In this document: piece by piece, positions 36,525 through 45,763 of the stretch
How the letters are laid out: each line of letters opens with the position of its first letter
Position numbering within the stretch: the first letter of the stretch is position 1
From: Sinorhizobium sp. A49
GTDB lineage: Bacteria > Pseudomonadota > Alphaproteobacteria > Rhizobiales > Rhizobiaceae
Length of the DNA: 64,000 nt
NCBI RefSeq assembly: GCF_002002725.1
Contig: NZ_MUNW01000084.1
Span: 1 to 64,000, forward strand
Reading direction: 5' to 3'
Translations under genes and position numbers: made by a program
The notes under the pieces: model-generated
Databases searched by the model: none
The model's input: the letters and a program-made list of their open reading frames with translations, nothing else
Told to the model about the DNA's origin: nothing

Positions 36525-38153
36525 TCAGGCCTCCAGGCGCCACTTGAGGGTAACGCCGCCCGTCTGGTTGAGATCGAGCGCCGGGATCGCCGACAGCAGC
36601 TTGCGCGTATAGGCCTCCTGCGGCTGGTCGAAGATCCTGTCGCGGTCGCCCTGTTCGACGATGCGCCCGTCCTGCATGACGATCACCCGGTCGGCGACCT
36701 GTTCGACGACGCCGAGGTCATGGCTGATGAACAGGCAGGAAAAGCCGTAACGCTTCTGCAGATCGGAGAAGAGCTCGAGTACCTGCGCCCGCACGGTCAC
36801 GTCGAGCGCCGAGACCGGTTCGTCGGCGATCAGGAATTTCGGCCGCCGGGCAATCGCCCGGGCAATGGCGACACGCTGGCGCTGGCCGCCGGATAGCTCA
36901 TGCGGATAGCGACTGGAAAAATCGCCGCCAAGGCCGACTTCTTCGAGCGTTTCCAATGCCCGCTTGCGCTTGGCCGCACCGTCAAGATCAGGCACCAGCC
37001 GCAGCGCCTCTTCGACCAGCGCCTGAATGGTCATGCGCGGGTCAAGTGAGGAATACGGGTCCTGGAAGACCATCTGACAATTCAGCCTGTAATCGCGCCA
37101 GTCGGCACTGCGCTCACGTCCCTGGAAGAGGATTTCGCCTTCGGTCTGCTGGACGAGACCGGCGATCGTGCGCCCGAGCGTCGTCTTGCCCGAACCGGAG
37201 CCGCCGACAAGGGCGACGACTTCGCCGACATGGATGTCGACGCTGACACCGTGCAGCGCGCGCTTCGGCGCCTGCTTGCGGAAAAGCCCTTTGCGGCCGG
37301 GATATTCGACCACGATGTTGCGCGCCGAGACCATCGGCGTCCGGGACATGTCCAGCTTGCGCGGCGCGGCGCGAAACGGCAGCGAGGATAGCAGCTTGCG
37401 GGTATAGGGGTGCTCCGGAGCGCTCAGAATGTCCTCGGTCGTGCCCTGCTCGACGATCACGCCCTTTTCCATGACGACGAAACGGTTGGTGTAGCGCGCC
37501 ACCATCGGAAGGTCGTGGCTGATCAGGAGAACGGCCGTGCCTTCCGCCTTGGTCAGTTCGACCATCAGTTCCATGACATCGCGCTGCACCACGGCGTCGA
37601 GCGCCGTCGTCGGCTCGTCGGCAATTAGCAGAGCCGGCTTCAGGAGCATAACGGAGGCAAGCATGATGCGCTGGCGCATGCCGCCGGAAAACTCGTGCGG
37701 ATAGGCCGCAAGTGCCCTTTCCGGCTCGCGCAGGCCGACGCGCTTCAGCATGTCGAGAATGGCGGCCCGACGCTCGTCGGCGCTCTTCTTGGTATGCAGG
37801 ATCAGGCCTTCTTCCAGCTGCCGGCCGATGGTCATCGACGGGTTGAGCGAGGTCATCGGTTCCTGGAACACGACGCCGATCTCGCCGCCGCGCAACTGCC
37901 TGAGATCGCGGTCCTTCATCGACAGGACATCGCGTCCGCGGTAGCTGATCGTGCCACCGGCGTGGCGCACGGCCGGCGGGATCAGGCCGATGATGGCGCG
38001 GGTCGCGAGCGTCTTGCCGGAACCGGATTCGCCGACAATACCGACAATTTCGCCCGCACCGACGTCGAAGCTGACATTCTTCACCACCTGGTTGCCATTG
38101 TGGGCGACGGCCAGCGACAGGTCGCGAACGCTGAGTAGGGAACTGCCGGTCAT
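36525..38153 (-). CDS. Peptide ABC transporter, fused double ATPase (DppD-DppF type)
   Basis: A 542-residue tandem ATPase. The first half has Walker A '[13 protein letters not shown]', signature '[16 protein letters not shown]' and Walker B '[12 protein letters not shown]'; the second has '[13 protein letters not shown]', '[16 protein letters not shown]' and '[12 protein letters not shown]'. Each is followed by the oligopeptide-type tail ('[12 protein letters not shown]', '[13 protein letters not shown]'). Start ATG 38153 overlaps the upstream permease stop by an ATGA. It energises the DppB/DppC-type channel. Confidence 0.93.
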   Translation of the reverse strand: MTGSSLLSVRDLSLAVAHNGNQVVKNVSFDVGAGEIVGIVGESGSGKTLATRAIIGLIPPAVRHAGGTISYRGRDVLSMKDRDLRQLRGGEIGVVFQEPMTSLNPSMTIGRQLEEGLILHTKKSADERRAAILDMLKRVGLREPERALAAYPHEFSGGMRQRIMLASVMLLKPALLIADEPTTALDAVVQRDVMELMVELTKAEGTAVLLISHDLPMVARYTNRFVVMEKGVIVEQGTTEDILSAPEHPYTRKLLSSLPFRAAPRKLDMSRTPMVSARNIVVEYPGRKGLFRKQAPKRALHGVSVDIHVGEVVALVGGSGSGKTTLGRTIAGLVQQTEGEILFQGRERSADWRDYRLNCQMVFQDPYSSLDPRMTIQALVEEALRLVPDLDGAAKRKRALETLEEVGLGGDFSSRYPHELSGGQRQRVAIARAIARRPKFLIADEPVSALDVTVRAQVLELFSDLQKRYGFSCLFISHDLGVVEQVADRVIVMQDGRIVEQGDRDRIFDQPQEAYTRKLLSAIPALDLNQTGGVTLKWRLEA

Positions 38154-38968
38154 TTCAGGCCTCGCATGCGGGGGTCGAGCTTGTCGCGGAGCGCGTCGCC
38201 GAGAAGGTTGATGCCGAGCAGTGTCAGCGCGATGCAGAGGCCTGGGAAGAAGCCCAGCCAGACGGCCTGCTCGATGAACGGACGACCGGCGGCCAGCATG
38301 TTGCCCCAGGTCGGCGCCGGTGGCGGTACGCCGAGGCCGAGGAACGACAGCGCGCTTTCCGACAGGATCGCCCAGCCGAACATCGAGGTCGCAAGCACCG
38401 TAATCGGCGCCAGGCAGTTCGGCAGGATGTGGCGCAGCATGGTGTAGATCTCGCCATTTCCCATGACGCGAGAGGCCTCGATGAACTCGCGTTCGCGCAG
38501 CGACAGAACGGCGCCGCGCACGACGCGCGCCATCGATGGCGTGTAGGCGATACCGAGCGCGAAGATGATGCCGTACTGGTTGGCACCGAAGACTGCGAGC
38601 AGCCCGAGCGCCAGCAGGATGCCCGGAAAGGCGAGCAGCGCGTTGTTGACAGCCATGATGACGCCATCGACCCAACCGCGGGCATAGCCGCTGACAAGGC
38701 CGATCAACGTGCCGAAGACGACCGCGAAGGCAACCGTCAGACAGCCGATCCAGACGCTGGCGCGGGCGCCGATCATCAGCCGGCTGGCGACGTCGCGGCC
38801 GAACTCGTCGGTGCCGAGCCAATGGGCGGCACCCGGTGCTGCAAGCCGCGAGGTGAAGCCGAGTGCTGAGGGATCGTAGGGTGTCCAGAACACGCCGATC
38901 AGCGCGGTGATGACGAGCGCGGCGATGAGGCCGCCGCCGATGACGCCGTTGAAAGTGAGCTTTCTCAT
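38150..38968 (-). CDS. Peptide ABC transporter permease, DppC type
   Basis: A 272-residue permease with about six helices. It carries 'GTDEFGRDVASRLMIGARAS', the hallmark of DppC/OppC proteins, and the coupling loop 'REREFIEASRVMGNGEIYTM'. It overlaps the genes on both sides by four bases (ATGA), so the operon is translationally coupled. Confidence 0.93.
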   Translation of the reverse strand: MRKLTFNGVIGGGLIAALVITALIGVFWTPYDPSALGFTSRLAAPGAAHWLGTDEFGRDVASRLMIGARASVWIGCLTVAFAVVFGTLIGLVSGYARGWVDGVIMAVNNALLAFPGILLALGLLAVFGANQYGIIFALGIAYTPSMARVVRGAVLSLREREFIEASRVMGNGEIYTMLRHILPNCLAPITVLATSMFGWAILSESALSFLGLGVPPPAPTWGNMLAAGRPFIEQAVWLGFFPGLCIALTLLGINLLGDALRDKLDPRMRGLK

Positions 38969-39909
38969 TCTGCCACCACCCGCGGATCGAAGAGAGGATA
39001 GAGAAGGTCGACCACGAGGTTGACGACGACATAGGAGAAGGCGACCAAAAGCAGGCAGCCCTGGATCACCGGGTAGTCCCGCTGGAAGATGCTGTCGACC
39101 ATCAGGCGGCCGAGCCCCGGGATGGTAAAGACCGTCTCGATGACGGCGATACCGCCGAGCAGGTTTCCGAGGATCAGGCCGATCATCGTCCAGGTCGGAC
39201 CGAAGGCATTCTTGAAGGCATGCTTCCAGAGGACCGCACTTTCCGACAGGCCCTTGGCGCGGGCGTGGGTGATGTAATCGAGCCGGAGAACTTCAAGCGT
39301 CGAGGCGCGTGCCATGCGGATGATCACACCCATTTCGTGGATGACCAACGTCATGACCGGCAGGACGAGATAGAGCAGGCCCGCCGTCCAGTTTTCCGAA
39401 ATCGGCACGTAGCCGAGCACCGGCAACCACCCGAGCTTCAGGCCGAAGGCGAGCAGCAGCAGCAGGCCGAGCCAGAAGGTCGGGATCGACAGAAGCACGG
39501 TGGCCGTGCCGACCAGAGCCAGGTCCGTCAGGCTGTTCTGCCGCCAGGCGGCGATGACACCGGCGGGAACGGCGATCAGGCTCGCCAGGAACACGGCGAT
39601 GACGACGATCTCGGCGCTCACCATGAAGCGGCTCAGCACGAGGTGCAGAACCGGCTCGTCGGTGACGATCGAACGGCCGAAGTCGCCCGACAGGATGTTG
39701 CCGGCCCAGATGACGAACTGCTCGGGAATGCTGCGGTCGAGACCGAGCACGCTGCGCATTTCGGCGATCTGCTGCGGCTCGGCCATATCGCCGAGCATCA
39801 GTGCGGCCGGATCGCCGGGAATGAGACGGATGAGCGTGAAGACGGCAATCGAGACGATGACGATCGTCGGTATCGCCATCACGAGACGATTGAGAATGAA
39901 TTTGATCAT
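38965..39909 (-). CDS. Peptide ABC transporter permease, DppB type
   Basis: A 314-residue permease. The N-terminus 'MIKFILNRLVMAIPTIVIVS' and 'IRLIPGDPAALMLGD' are the DppB signature, and the C-terminal loop 'HARAKGLSESAVLWKHAFKNA' is the EAA motif. It is the first gene of the minus-strand operon of six genes ending with the M20 amidohydrolase. An inverted repeat about 110 bases upstream may be its operator. Confidence 0.93.
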   Translation of the reverse strand: MIKFILNRLVMAIPTIVIVSIAVFTLIRLIPGDPAALMLGDMAEPQQIAEMRSVLGLDRSIPEQFVIWAGNILSGDFGRSIVTDEPVLHLVLSRFMVSAEIVVIAVFLASLIAVPAGVIAAWRQNSLTDLALVGTATVLLSIPTFWLGLLLLLAFGLKLGWLPVLGYVPISENWTAGLLYLVLPVMTLVIHEMGVIIRMARASTLEVLRLDYITHARAKGLSESAVLWKHAFKNAFGPTWTMIGLILGNLLGGIAVIETVFTIPGLGRLMVDSIFQRDYPVIQGCLLLVAFSYVVVNLVVDLLYPLFDPRVVAE

Positions 39910-40020
39910 GGGTTCCCCGTACTGAGAACAGCCTGGCGCGACATCGCGATTCGGCCCTCCTGCCGGCGTTTCTTGACATGACTATGATCGAATGGAAAAA
40001 ACTGCGCAATATTATGAGGA

Positions 40021-40042
40021 TTCGTCATAGCTCTATGACGAA
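40021..40042. promoter_or_regulatory. Palindromic operator candidate upstream of the peptide ABC operon
   Basis: TTCGTCATAG-CT-CTATGACGAA, perfect 10-base arms. A related half-site CATAGTCATG (minus strand) lies about 40 bases closer to the first permease gene, overlapping a possible -10. No regulator gene is adjacent, so the binding protein is unknown. Confidence 0.5.
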
Positions 40043-40233
40043 GGGATGACATTGGTTCGGTCAACGGACCGATTCACTCGCAGCCTCATGCGAGACCAGA
40101 CGCCGGTCGCGCCGCGGCACGGTCGATCACGCCATCACGCTCCACGGCAGCGAAGGGAAATTGAACGCTGGCAACCTGGAATCAGGGCTGTGGGGTCCGC
40201 AGCACCATGGCCGCTCACGGCTGCCGGCTTACG

Positions 40234-40437
40234 TCACCAGCGGATGTCGAGACCGATCTTAAGGTCGGGAAACCGGTGGCCGCCCCGCGGTGTCCGGGCG
40301 CTCACCGCAGATGCGATACCGGCCGTGAACAAGCCGATGACGATGACGGCAACCATAAACCGCGCTGTCATGGCGGCCGGTCGGCGCTTCTTCGGCGTTG
40401 CCTGCAACATCATCCGCAACCCTATCCTTCGCATCAC
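40234..40437 (-). CDS. Possible small single-helix membrane or exported peptide
   Basis: A 67-codon frame (GTG 40437 followed at once by ATG) with a very basic N-terminus ('MLQATPKKRRPAAMTARF'), one hydrophobic helix ('FMVAVIVIGLFTAGIASAVSA') and a short basic-polar tail ending 'FPDLKIGLDIRW'. The positive-inside helix looks designed rather than random, but the ribosome site is poor (AAGGTG too close) and codon bias is modest. A shorter product from the internal ATG at MTARF is possible. Function unknown; may not be a gene. Confidence 0.3.
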   Translation of the reverse strand: MMRRIGLRMMLQATPKKRRPAAMTARFMVAVIVIGLFTAGIASAVSARTPRGGHRFPDLKIGLDIRW

Positions 40438-40741
40438 CTTCGAGGGCGACCAGACGAAATCTCCGGTGCGCTGCCTGGTGGACGCGAAATGCCCTGAGCA
40501 TCAAGCCGCGTCGACAGGAGTATTGTCCCACAATCTCGGCCGCCTTGGCTCGGCGCCCGGCTCTTCAAAGCGCCCTTGGGAATCACCTCTAAGCTATGAC
40601 CCAACGTCCGGCTCAAGCGGTATTTTTGGGCGGATATCGGAGCCTATCGCCGCTGGTCAGCGCCGTGACGGGGCGGAATGGGCCGGGCAATCCCCTTACA
40701 GCGTGACAACGCCGATACCCGAAGATTGCACCAGCGGGTGA

Positions 40742-41872
40742 TCAGAGCAGATGAAGCTGTTCGGCGAGCTCGCGGGCGGCGGCACCGCCTGCCCGGTTTG
40801 CACCGATGGTGGACGCCGACGGGCCATAACCCACGAGATGAATTCTCGGATCCTTCGCCACCTGTGTCGCAAGACGGCCGGTCATCAGGATACCGCCGTC
40901 GGCATTTCGCAGCTGCAGCGGCGCCAGATGGTCGAGCGCGCTTCGAAAGCCGGTGCTCCAGAGAATGACGTCGACGGCGAGTTCGCGTCCGTCCTGCCAG
41001 CGAACACCACGCTCGGTGATCTCGGCAAACATCGGCTGGCGATCGAGCGCACCGCGGGCACGGGCCGCAAGAACCGCCGGCGTCACCGGAATGCCGGTGA
41101 CGGAGACGACCGAGCCCGGCGGCAGACCGCGGCGAACGCGATCTTCGACCATGGCGACCGCCGCGCGCCCGACTTCGGGCGTAAACGGCTCTTCGCGGAA
41201 CGCAGGCTCTTCGCGCGTGACCCAGGTGGTCGACGTCACCTGCGATATTTCGTCGAGCAGCTGGATCGCTGAGATGCCGCCGCCGACCACCAGCACGCGC
41301 TGGCCTGCAAACGCATCCGCGGTCCGGTAGTCCTTGGTGTGTAACTGGCGACCCCTGAAAAGGTCGGCACCCGGATAGGGCGGGATATAGGGCGCTTCCC
41401 AGGTGCCGGTGGCGTTGATGATGCCGCGGGCGGCATAGACGCCGGCATCCGTCTCGACCCTGAACCGTTCGCCCCGCTCGCACACCACCTTGACGGCAAC
41501 CGGCCGCCGGACCGGAAGGTCGAATGCCTTCTCGTAGGCGCCATAATACTGCGGAACCGCAACGGCGGCGTGGACTTCGCCCTTGCTCGTGTCGACGGCA
41601 TCGGCGAATTTCATGCCGGGAAGATCGTGAATGCCGTTGACGGTGCTCAGCGTCAACGACGGCCAGCGGAACTGCCAGGCACCGCCCGGCTGTGGCGACC
41701 GGTCGATGACGACGTACTGCATCTGAGGCAAAAACCCGAGCCGGCTCAGATGGTAGGCCGAAGACAGGCCCGCTTGTCCGGCGCCAATGACGACGATGTC
41801 GATCTTGCGGGCGACGCGCGCATGCGTCTCGGACTCGGCGGTGGGCGCAACGGCGTCTTGGATATCTGTCAT
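40742..41872 (-). CDS. FAD-dependent NAD(P)-binding monooxygenase-like flavoprotein (CzcO/YhhX type)
   Basis: A 376-residue two-dinucleotide-fold flavoprotein. The FAD Rossmann motif 'DIVVIGAGQAGLSSAYHLSR' is near residue 25, the NAD(P) motif 'RVLVVGGGISAIQLLDEIS' near residue 192, and 'ATGTW' and 'VDVILWSTGFRSAL' mark the family. This class includes flavin monooxygenases and CzcO-like proteins with unclear substrates. The FxGxxxHxxxY-type monooxygenase signature is seen only loosely ('FRGRQLHTKDY'). It is transcribed towards the peptide operon as a single gene. Given the neighbouring organosulfur genes, a role in S- or N-oxygenation is possible but unproven. Confidence 0.88.
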   Translation of the reverse strand: MTDIQDAVAPTAESETHARVARKIDIVVIGAGQAGLSSAYHLSRLGFLPQMQYVVIDRSPQPGGAWQFRWPSLTLSTVNGIHDLPGMKFADAVDTSKGEVHAAVAVPQYYGAYEKAFDLPVRRPVAVKVVCERGERFRVETDAGVYAARGIINATGTWEAPYIPPYPGADLFRGRQLHTKDYRTADAFAGQRVLVVGGGISAIQLLDEISQVTSTTWVTREEPAFREEPFTPEVGRAAVAMVEDRVRRGLPPGSVVSVTGIPVTPAVLAARARGALDRQPMFAEITERGVRWQDGRELAVDVILWSTGFRSALDHLAPLQLRNADGGILMTGRLATQVAKDPRIHLVGYGPSASTIGANRAGGAAARELAEQLHLL

Positions 41873-41929
41873 TGCGCGATCAAGACCAAGAGGCGGTCAG
41901 TTCCTGATACATCATGACGGCAAGCACCT

Positions 41930-42418
41930 TCAGCCGATCGCCGCGGCGAAGATCGCGGCCAGTTTTTCGATCCCGGCCTGATCGTCGCGGTCGAAGCGCG
42001 CGGGTTCGGGACTGTCGAGATCGATGACGCCGAACACCCTCCCATGACGCCAGACAGGAACCACGAGTTCGGAGCGTGACGCAGCATCGCAGGCGATGTG
42101 CCCAGGAAAGGCGTGCACATCCTCCACGAGGATCGACTGTCCGTCCTTCACGGCAGTGCCGCAGACGCCACGACCGACCGGAATGCGCACGCAGGCTGGC
42201 TTGCCCTGGAACGGCCCGAGCACCAGTTCGTCATCGGTATCGAGGAAATAGAAGCCGGCCCAATTGAGACCGGGCATCGTCTGGAACATCAGCGCCGAGG
42301 TGTTGGCGGCTTTGGCAATCATATTGGGCTCACCGTGCAGCAGGGCTTCGAGTTGTTGCGCCAGCTCCCTGTAGAATTCGGTCTTGTCGCCGGTGTCGAT
42401 TGCGGCTGCCTGGAACAT
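41930..42418 (-). CDS. msrC: Free methionine-(R)-sulfoxide reductase, GAF type
   Basis: A 162-residue single GAF-domain protein matching fRMsr (YebR/MsrC), which reduces free Met-R-sulfoxide with thioredoxin. The three catalytic-site cysteines are at residues 76, 86 and 110 ('GKPACVRIPVGRGVCGTA' and 'HIACDAASRSELVVP'), with spacings of 10 and 24 as in the E. coli enzyme. Other GAF proteins lack this triad. It lies between the flavoprotein and a LysR gene, all on the same strand, but gaps of 50-95 bases leave operon structure open. Confidence 0.93.
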   Translation of the reverse strand: MFQAAAIDTGDKTEFYRELAQQLEALLHGEPNMIAKAANTSALMFQTMPGLNWAGFYFLDTDDELVLGPFQGKPACVRIPVGRGVCGTAVKDGQSILVEDVHAFPGHIACDAASRSELVVPVWRHGRVFGVIDLDSPEPARFDRDDQAGIEKLAAIFAAAIG

Positions 42419-42512
42419 GGTCTCGTCACTCTCTCATCGCATGAACAGGCAATGTAGTGTCGCGCCCGACATTTTGCCAATTGCAGCACATCTGTCCCGA
42501 CAATTTGGATGC

Positions 42513-43415
42513 TCACGGCTGCTGTGAAGCGGCGACTTGCCTTTTGAGGCAATCGATCATCGCCTGCGCAGCAATCGACAGCGGCACGCCTGCAGCGGTT
42601 GCGACACCGAAGTCCTGCGTCAGATGCGGTGAAAAACTCCGGATCTCGATCGGCAGATGCCGATGCAGATTGGCGAAAAAGCTGCTGATGATCGCAACGC
42701 CCAGGTCGTGGGCCGCGTAGGCGCAGGCCGAGCTGTTGCTGTGCGTCTCGATCCTGACCTTCTGCGGCACGCCTGCCTTTCGAAAGATCTCGTCGAGCAT
42801 GACCCGGGTCGGCCGGCGGCGGCCGATCAGGATCAGCGGTATGCCTCTCAGCTCCTTCGGAGTGACATGGTCGAGTGCCGTCAATGGATGGTTCTTCGCC
42901 ATGACGCAGACGCTGACGCCGCCCGCCACCGGCTGCATCTCGAGGCTGGCGCTCAGTTGCCCTTCGTAGCGCAGGAAACCGAAATCGATGACGCGCTGTT
43001 CGACGAGACGGGCGATCGCGACGGTCGTATCGAAAAACGTTTCGACGCGCACGCCTGGGAAATCCTTGGCATAATCTGCCAGCATCGCCGGTGCAAAACT
43101 CTCCGACATGCTGTTCGGCAGACCGATGCGCACGACCTCGGGGCCGACGGCGCCGCTGCGGAGATCCTGGGCGAGATTGGTGAAGCGATCGATCCCGAGC
43201 AGAATATGCTCGGCATCCTCCGACAGCTTGAGCGCCTCCGGCGTCGGGATCAGTCGGCCCTTGTCGCGCGCAAACAGCGTCAACGACAGATCCTCCTCCA
43301 GTTGCTGAAGAAGGCGGCTGACACCGGACTGGCTGAGCCCCATGGTCTTTGCCGCCGCAATCGTGGAGCCGGTGGCAAGCAGCGTGCGCAACACTTCCAA
43401 TTGTCGAAAATTCAT
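42513..43415 (-). CDS. LysR-family transcriptional regulator
   Basis: A 300-residue LysR regulator: N-terminal helix-turn-helix 'MNFRQLEVLRTLLATGSTIA' to 'SQSGVSRLLQQLEEDLSLTL', then a substrate-binding domain of type 2 periplasmic fold ('VVRIGLPNSMSESFAPAML'). The long frame is uninterrupted and the length is standard. There is no divergently transcribed neighbour close by, so the target is not evident; the downstream methionine sulfoxide reductase or flavoprotein are candidates. Confidence 0.92.
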   Translation of the reverse strand: MNFRQLEVLRTLLATGSTIAAAKTMGLSQSGVSRLLQQLEEDLSLTLFARDKGRLIPTPEALKLSEDAEHILLGIDRFTNLAQDLRSGAVGPEVVRIGLPNSMSESFAPAMLADYAKDFPGVRVETFFDTTVAIARLVEQRVIDFGFLRYEGQLSASLEMQPVAGGVSVCVMAKNHPLTALDHVTPKELRGIPLILIGRRRPTRVMLDEIFRKAGVPQKVRIETHSNSSACAYAAHDLGVAIISSFFANLHRHLPIEIRSFSPHLTQDFGVATAAGVPLSIAAQAMIDCLKRQVAASQQP

Positions 43416-43631
43416 GCCGACCCACCATCCCCGTCGCCGTCGTCTCTTTTGTGTTTACGAAAAGGCGGAGGAACTAGGAAGCGGGATTCGGCGGTATCGG
43501 TTTGCCTGCAGCCAGCGGCGGCGCGGCGAGGTGCCGCCAACGGGTGCACGGTTCGGATGAAGAGGAAAGAATCCATGCGCGGGCCGAAGAGCACACCTGC
43601 ACTCTCCGGCCCGTTTGGATTGCTTCGCCGG

Positions 43632-44018
43632 TCAGACGTCGACGTGCAGAGATGGCTTGAAACGTTCGGCAAAGACCTCGATCGAACCTCGGCCGTAACG
43701 ACGCAACTGCCGCTTGGTCAAAACGGACATCACGCGCGCCGCCGTCGAAAACGTCATCGCATCGAGTGGACCGTCGCCAATCCAGGGTTTGCTCAACCGA
43801 TCGGTGACGATGCCGATCATGTTTGCAGGCATGATGTCGGTGCAAGGTTTCATCCAGTCGAACACGACCCTGATCGGCAGCAACTTGCCTTCAAACGAAA
43901 CCACGGGTTCAGGCATCCCCTCGCCCCAATCATCATAGGCCTCAAGCGCATCTCGAAAGAGATTTTGCAGGATGATGGAGGCATGCCCTTCATGAAGAGC
44001 GGGCAGCAAATTCGTCAT
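43632..44018 (-). CDS. Hypothetical protein, 128 aa
   Basis: ATG 44018 is preceded by AAGGAG at 7-8 bases, a strong ribosome site. The product is soluble, with no signal peptide. It contains 'LFRDALEAYDDWGEGMPEPV', 'IRVVFDWMKPCTDIMPANM' and a basic C-terminal region 'VMSVLTKRQLRRYGRGSIEV'. I do not recognise a family. Codon use is somewhat less GC-biased than in the neighbours. It is divergent from the first SfnB-like gene across a 391-base gap. Confidence 0.65.
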   Translation of the reverse strand: MTNLLPALHEGHASIILQNLFRDALEAYDDWGEGMPEPVVSFEGKLLPIRVVFDWMKPCTDIMPANMIGIVTDRLSKPWIGDGPLDAMTFSTAARVMSVLTKRQLRRYGRGSIEVFAERFKPSLHVDV

Positions 44019-44409
44019 TTGTGTCTCCTTCAGTGGTTAAGGCCGGGAAACGCGAATGGCCAATACTGTCAGCATGTATTTGTCATCGTGCCGTGTGGCC
44101 GGTACTTTGACGACCACACAATCGGTAGACTGCAGGCCATGGCGAAATGCAAAAGTGCGACAATGGTTCCGAGCGACCGCCAACTTTTTCGACTTTTCTT
44201 GCGGGTGCGACGTTCAAGTAGATGGATGCCATGCGCGATCGGCAGCCGTTTTGCGCCTCGTTTTTCGCTACCGGCTTGAAAATGCCGACCATTCATCAAA
44301 GTGTGAGGAACGAAAAACTAATATCCACATATTCCATAGAATATACGATCTTACCTGACGACGCCAGATAATTCACAGATATGCGCCACTATCGACATGG
44401 AGCAATCAC
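44019..44409. other. Divergent intergenic region with AT-rich control sequences
   Basis: About 390 bases between the hypothetical gene and the first SfnB-like gene. The part nearest the SfnB-like gene (44280-44360) is AT-rich and contains the palindrome at 44329-44344. Short open frames here lack ribosome sites and family resemblance. Confidence 0.45.
44329..44344. promoter_or_regulatory. Palindrome upstream of the first SfnB-like gene
   Basis: ATATTC-CATA-GAATAT, perfect 6-base arms, centred 73 bases before the ATG. A near copy (TTATTC-TATA-GACAATAA) lies before the second SfnB-like gene at 47028-47045, suggesting common control. Confidence 0.5.
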
Positions 44410-45627
44410 ATGGGGACGATCTCGCAGCTTTCCGAGAAGACAAAGCTCTCGGCACACCGGATCGCAAGCGAGGAAGAGGCGCTGGAGATCGCCCGAGACC
44501 TCGCGCGCGAATTTGCCAAACGCTCAAACGAGCGCGACACCGACCGGATCCTGCCCTTCGACGAACTCGACACCCTCTCCCAATCGGGGCTGCTCGCAAT
44601 CACCGTGCCATCCGACTATGACGGCATTGACGTTTCCAACGCGGTATTGGCGGAGATTACCGCCATCCTGTCGGAGGCTGACAGTTCGATCGGCCAGATC
44701 CCGCAGAACCATTTCTATATCCTCGAGGCGCTGCGCACCGACGGCACGGAAGAGCAGAAGAAATTCTTCTTCGGACGAGCGCTCGCCGGCGACCGCTTCG
44801 GCAATGCGCTTTCCGAGAAGGACACGAAAACCGTCGGCGACTATGCCACCCGCCTGACGCCTGACGGTCTCGGGCACCGCCTCAACGGCCGCAAGTTCTA
44901 CTCGACCGGCGTGCTCTTTGCCGAATGGGTTGTGGTGTTCGCGCTCGATCCGGACGAGAAACTCACCATGTCCTTTGTGCCACGCAGCGCCGAGGGCCTG
45001 CAGATCATCGACGATTGGGACGGCTTTGGCCAGCGCACCACGGGCAGCGGCACCACGGTGCTGCAGAATGTCTACGTGACGGCCGACGCAGTCGTGCGCC
45101 ACCACCGCGGCTTCGAACGGCCGACGACGATCGGTTCCGTCGGCCAGATCATCCATGCCGGCATCGATCTCGGCATCGCGCGCGCCGCCTTCGCCGAAAC
45201 GCTGGATTTCGTGCGCAACCGTGCGCGCCCCTGGATGGACAGCGGCGTCGAACGGGCGGCGGACGATCCGCTGACGATCGCCCGCGTCGGACAGATTGCG
45301 ATCCGTCTCGAGGCGGCGACCGCCATTGTCGAGCGCGCCGGCAAGAAGGTCGATATCGCCCAGATAAACGGCACCGAGGAAAGCGTCATCGAGGCAACTT
45401 TGGCCGTCGCCGCCGCCAAGGTTCTGACGACAGAAATCGCGCTCGAAGCTAGCAACACGCTGTTCGAACTCGCGGGCACTTCATCCACCCGCATAGGTCT
45501 CAATCTCGACCGGCACTGGCGCAATGCCCGCACCCACACGCTGCACGATCCCGTGCGCTGGAAGTATCACGTCGTCGGCAACTACCACCTGAACGGCGTC
45601 ACGCCGCCGAAGAACGGCGCGCTCTGA
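44410..45627 (+). CDS. SfnB-family flavin-dependent oxidoreductase (sulfur acquisition)
   Basis: A 405-residue protein of the acyl-CoA dehydrogenase fold: N-terminal helical domain to about residue 120, middle beta domain with 'LNGRKFYSTGVLFAEWVVVF', and C-terminal helical domain ending with 'DRHWRNARTHTLHDPVRWKY'. The C-terminal 'RNxRTHTLHDP' is the mark of the SfnB/DszC monooxygenase branch, which lacks the acyl-CoA dehydrogenase catalytic Glu and uses reduced flavin and oxygen. Members help to use dimethyl sulfone, sulfonates or related sulfur sources. ATG 44410 has GGAG at 7 bases. Convergent with a paralogue across a shared terminator. Confidence 0.88.
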   Translation: MGTISQLSEKTKLSAHRIASEEEALEIARDLAREFAKRSNERDTDRILPFDELDTLSQSGLLAITVPSDYDGIDVSNAVLAEITAILSEADSSIGQIPQNHFYILEALRTDGTEEQKKFFFGRALAGDRFGNALSEKDTKTVGDYATRLTPDGLGHRLNGRKFYSTGVLFAEWVVVFALDPDEKLTMSFVPRSAEGLQIIDDWDGFGQRTTGSGTTVLQNVYVTADAVVRHHRGFERPTTIGSVGQIIHAGIDLGIARAAFAETLDFVRNRARPWMDSGVERAADDPLTIARVGQIAIRLEAATAIVERAGKKVDIAQINGTEESVIEATLAVAAAKVLTTEIALEASNTLFELAGTSSTRIGLNLDRHWRNARTHTLHDPVRWKYHVVGNYHLNGVTPPKNGAL

Positions 45628-45687
45628 CACCGTGACCTAACAACACCATTGCTTTGAGATCCGCCAAATCCTAGGCCGTACGAAAAG

Positions 45688-45712
45688 GACCGCCCGGAAA
45701 GTTCGGGCGGTC
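45688..45712. terminator. Bidirectional terminator between the two SfnB-like genes
   Basis: Stem GACCGCCCG / CGGGCGGTC with a 7-base loop, followed by ATTTT on the plus strand and CTTTTC on the minus strand. It can serve both convergent genes. Confidence 0.85.
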
Positions 45713-45763
45713 ATTTTGGTTCGGCAAAGCGCGATATTTACGATCCGGCCGTGCTGCATTCGA

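Larger units (their letters stand above)
39910..40741. other. Large intergenic interval, mostly without supported genes
   Basis: Over 800 bases between the peptide ABC operon and the flavoprotein gene. It contains the palindrome at 40021-40042, an AT-rich promoter-like patch at 39975-40020 and one possible tiny membrane protein at 40234-40437. Other open frames are Arg/Ser/Pro-rich antisense-like noise. Confidence 0.45.

Noticed and set aside
40046-40741. 231-codon plus-strand frame in the large intergenic region
   Set aside because: Arg/Ser/Pro-rich, no ribosome site and no family resemblance.
43581-43612. Interrupted inverted repeat GGGCCG...CGGCCC after the 128-residue hypothetical gene
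   Set aside because: Contains a mismatch, a 10-base loop and no T-run; not convincing as a terminator.
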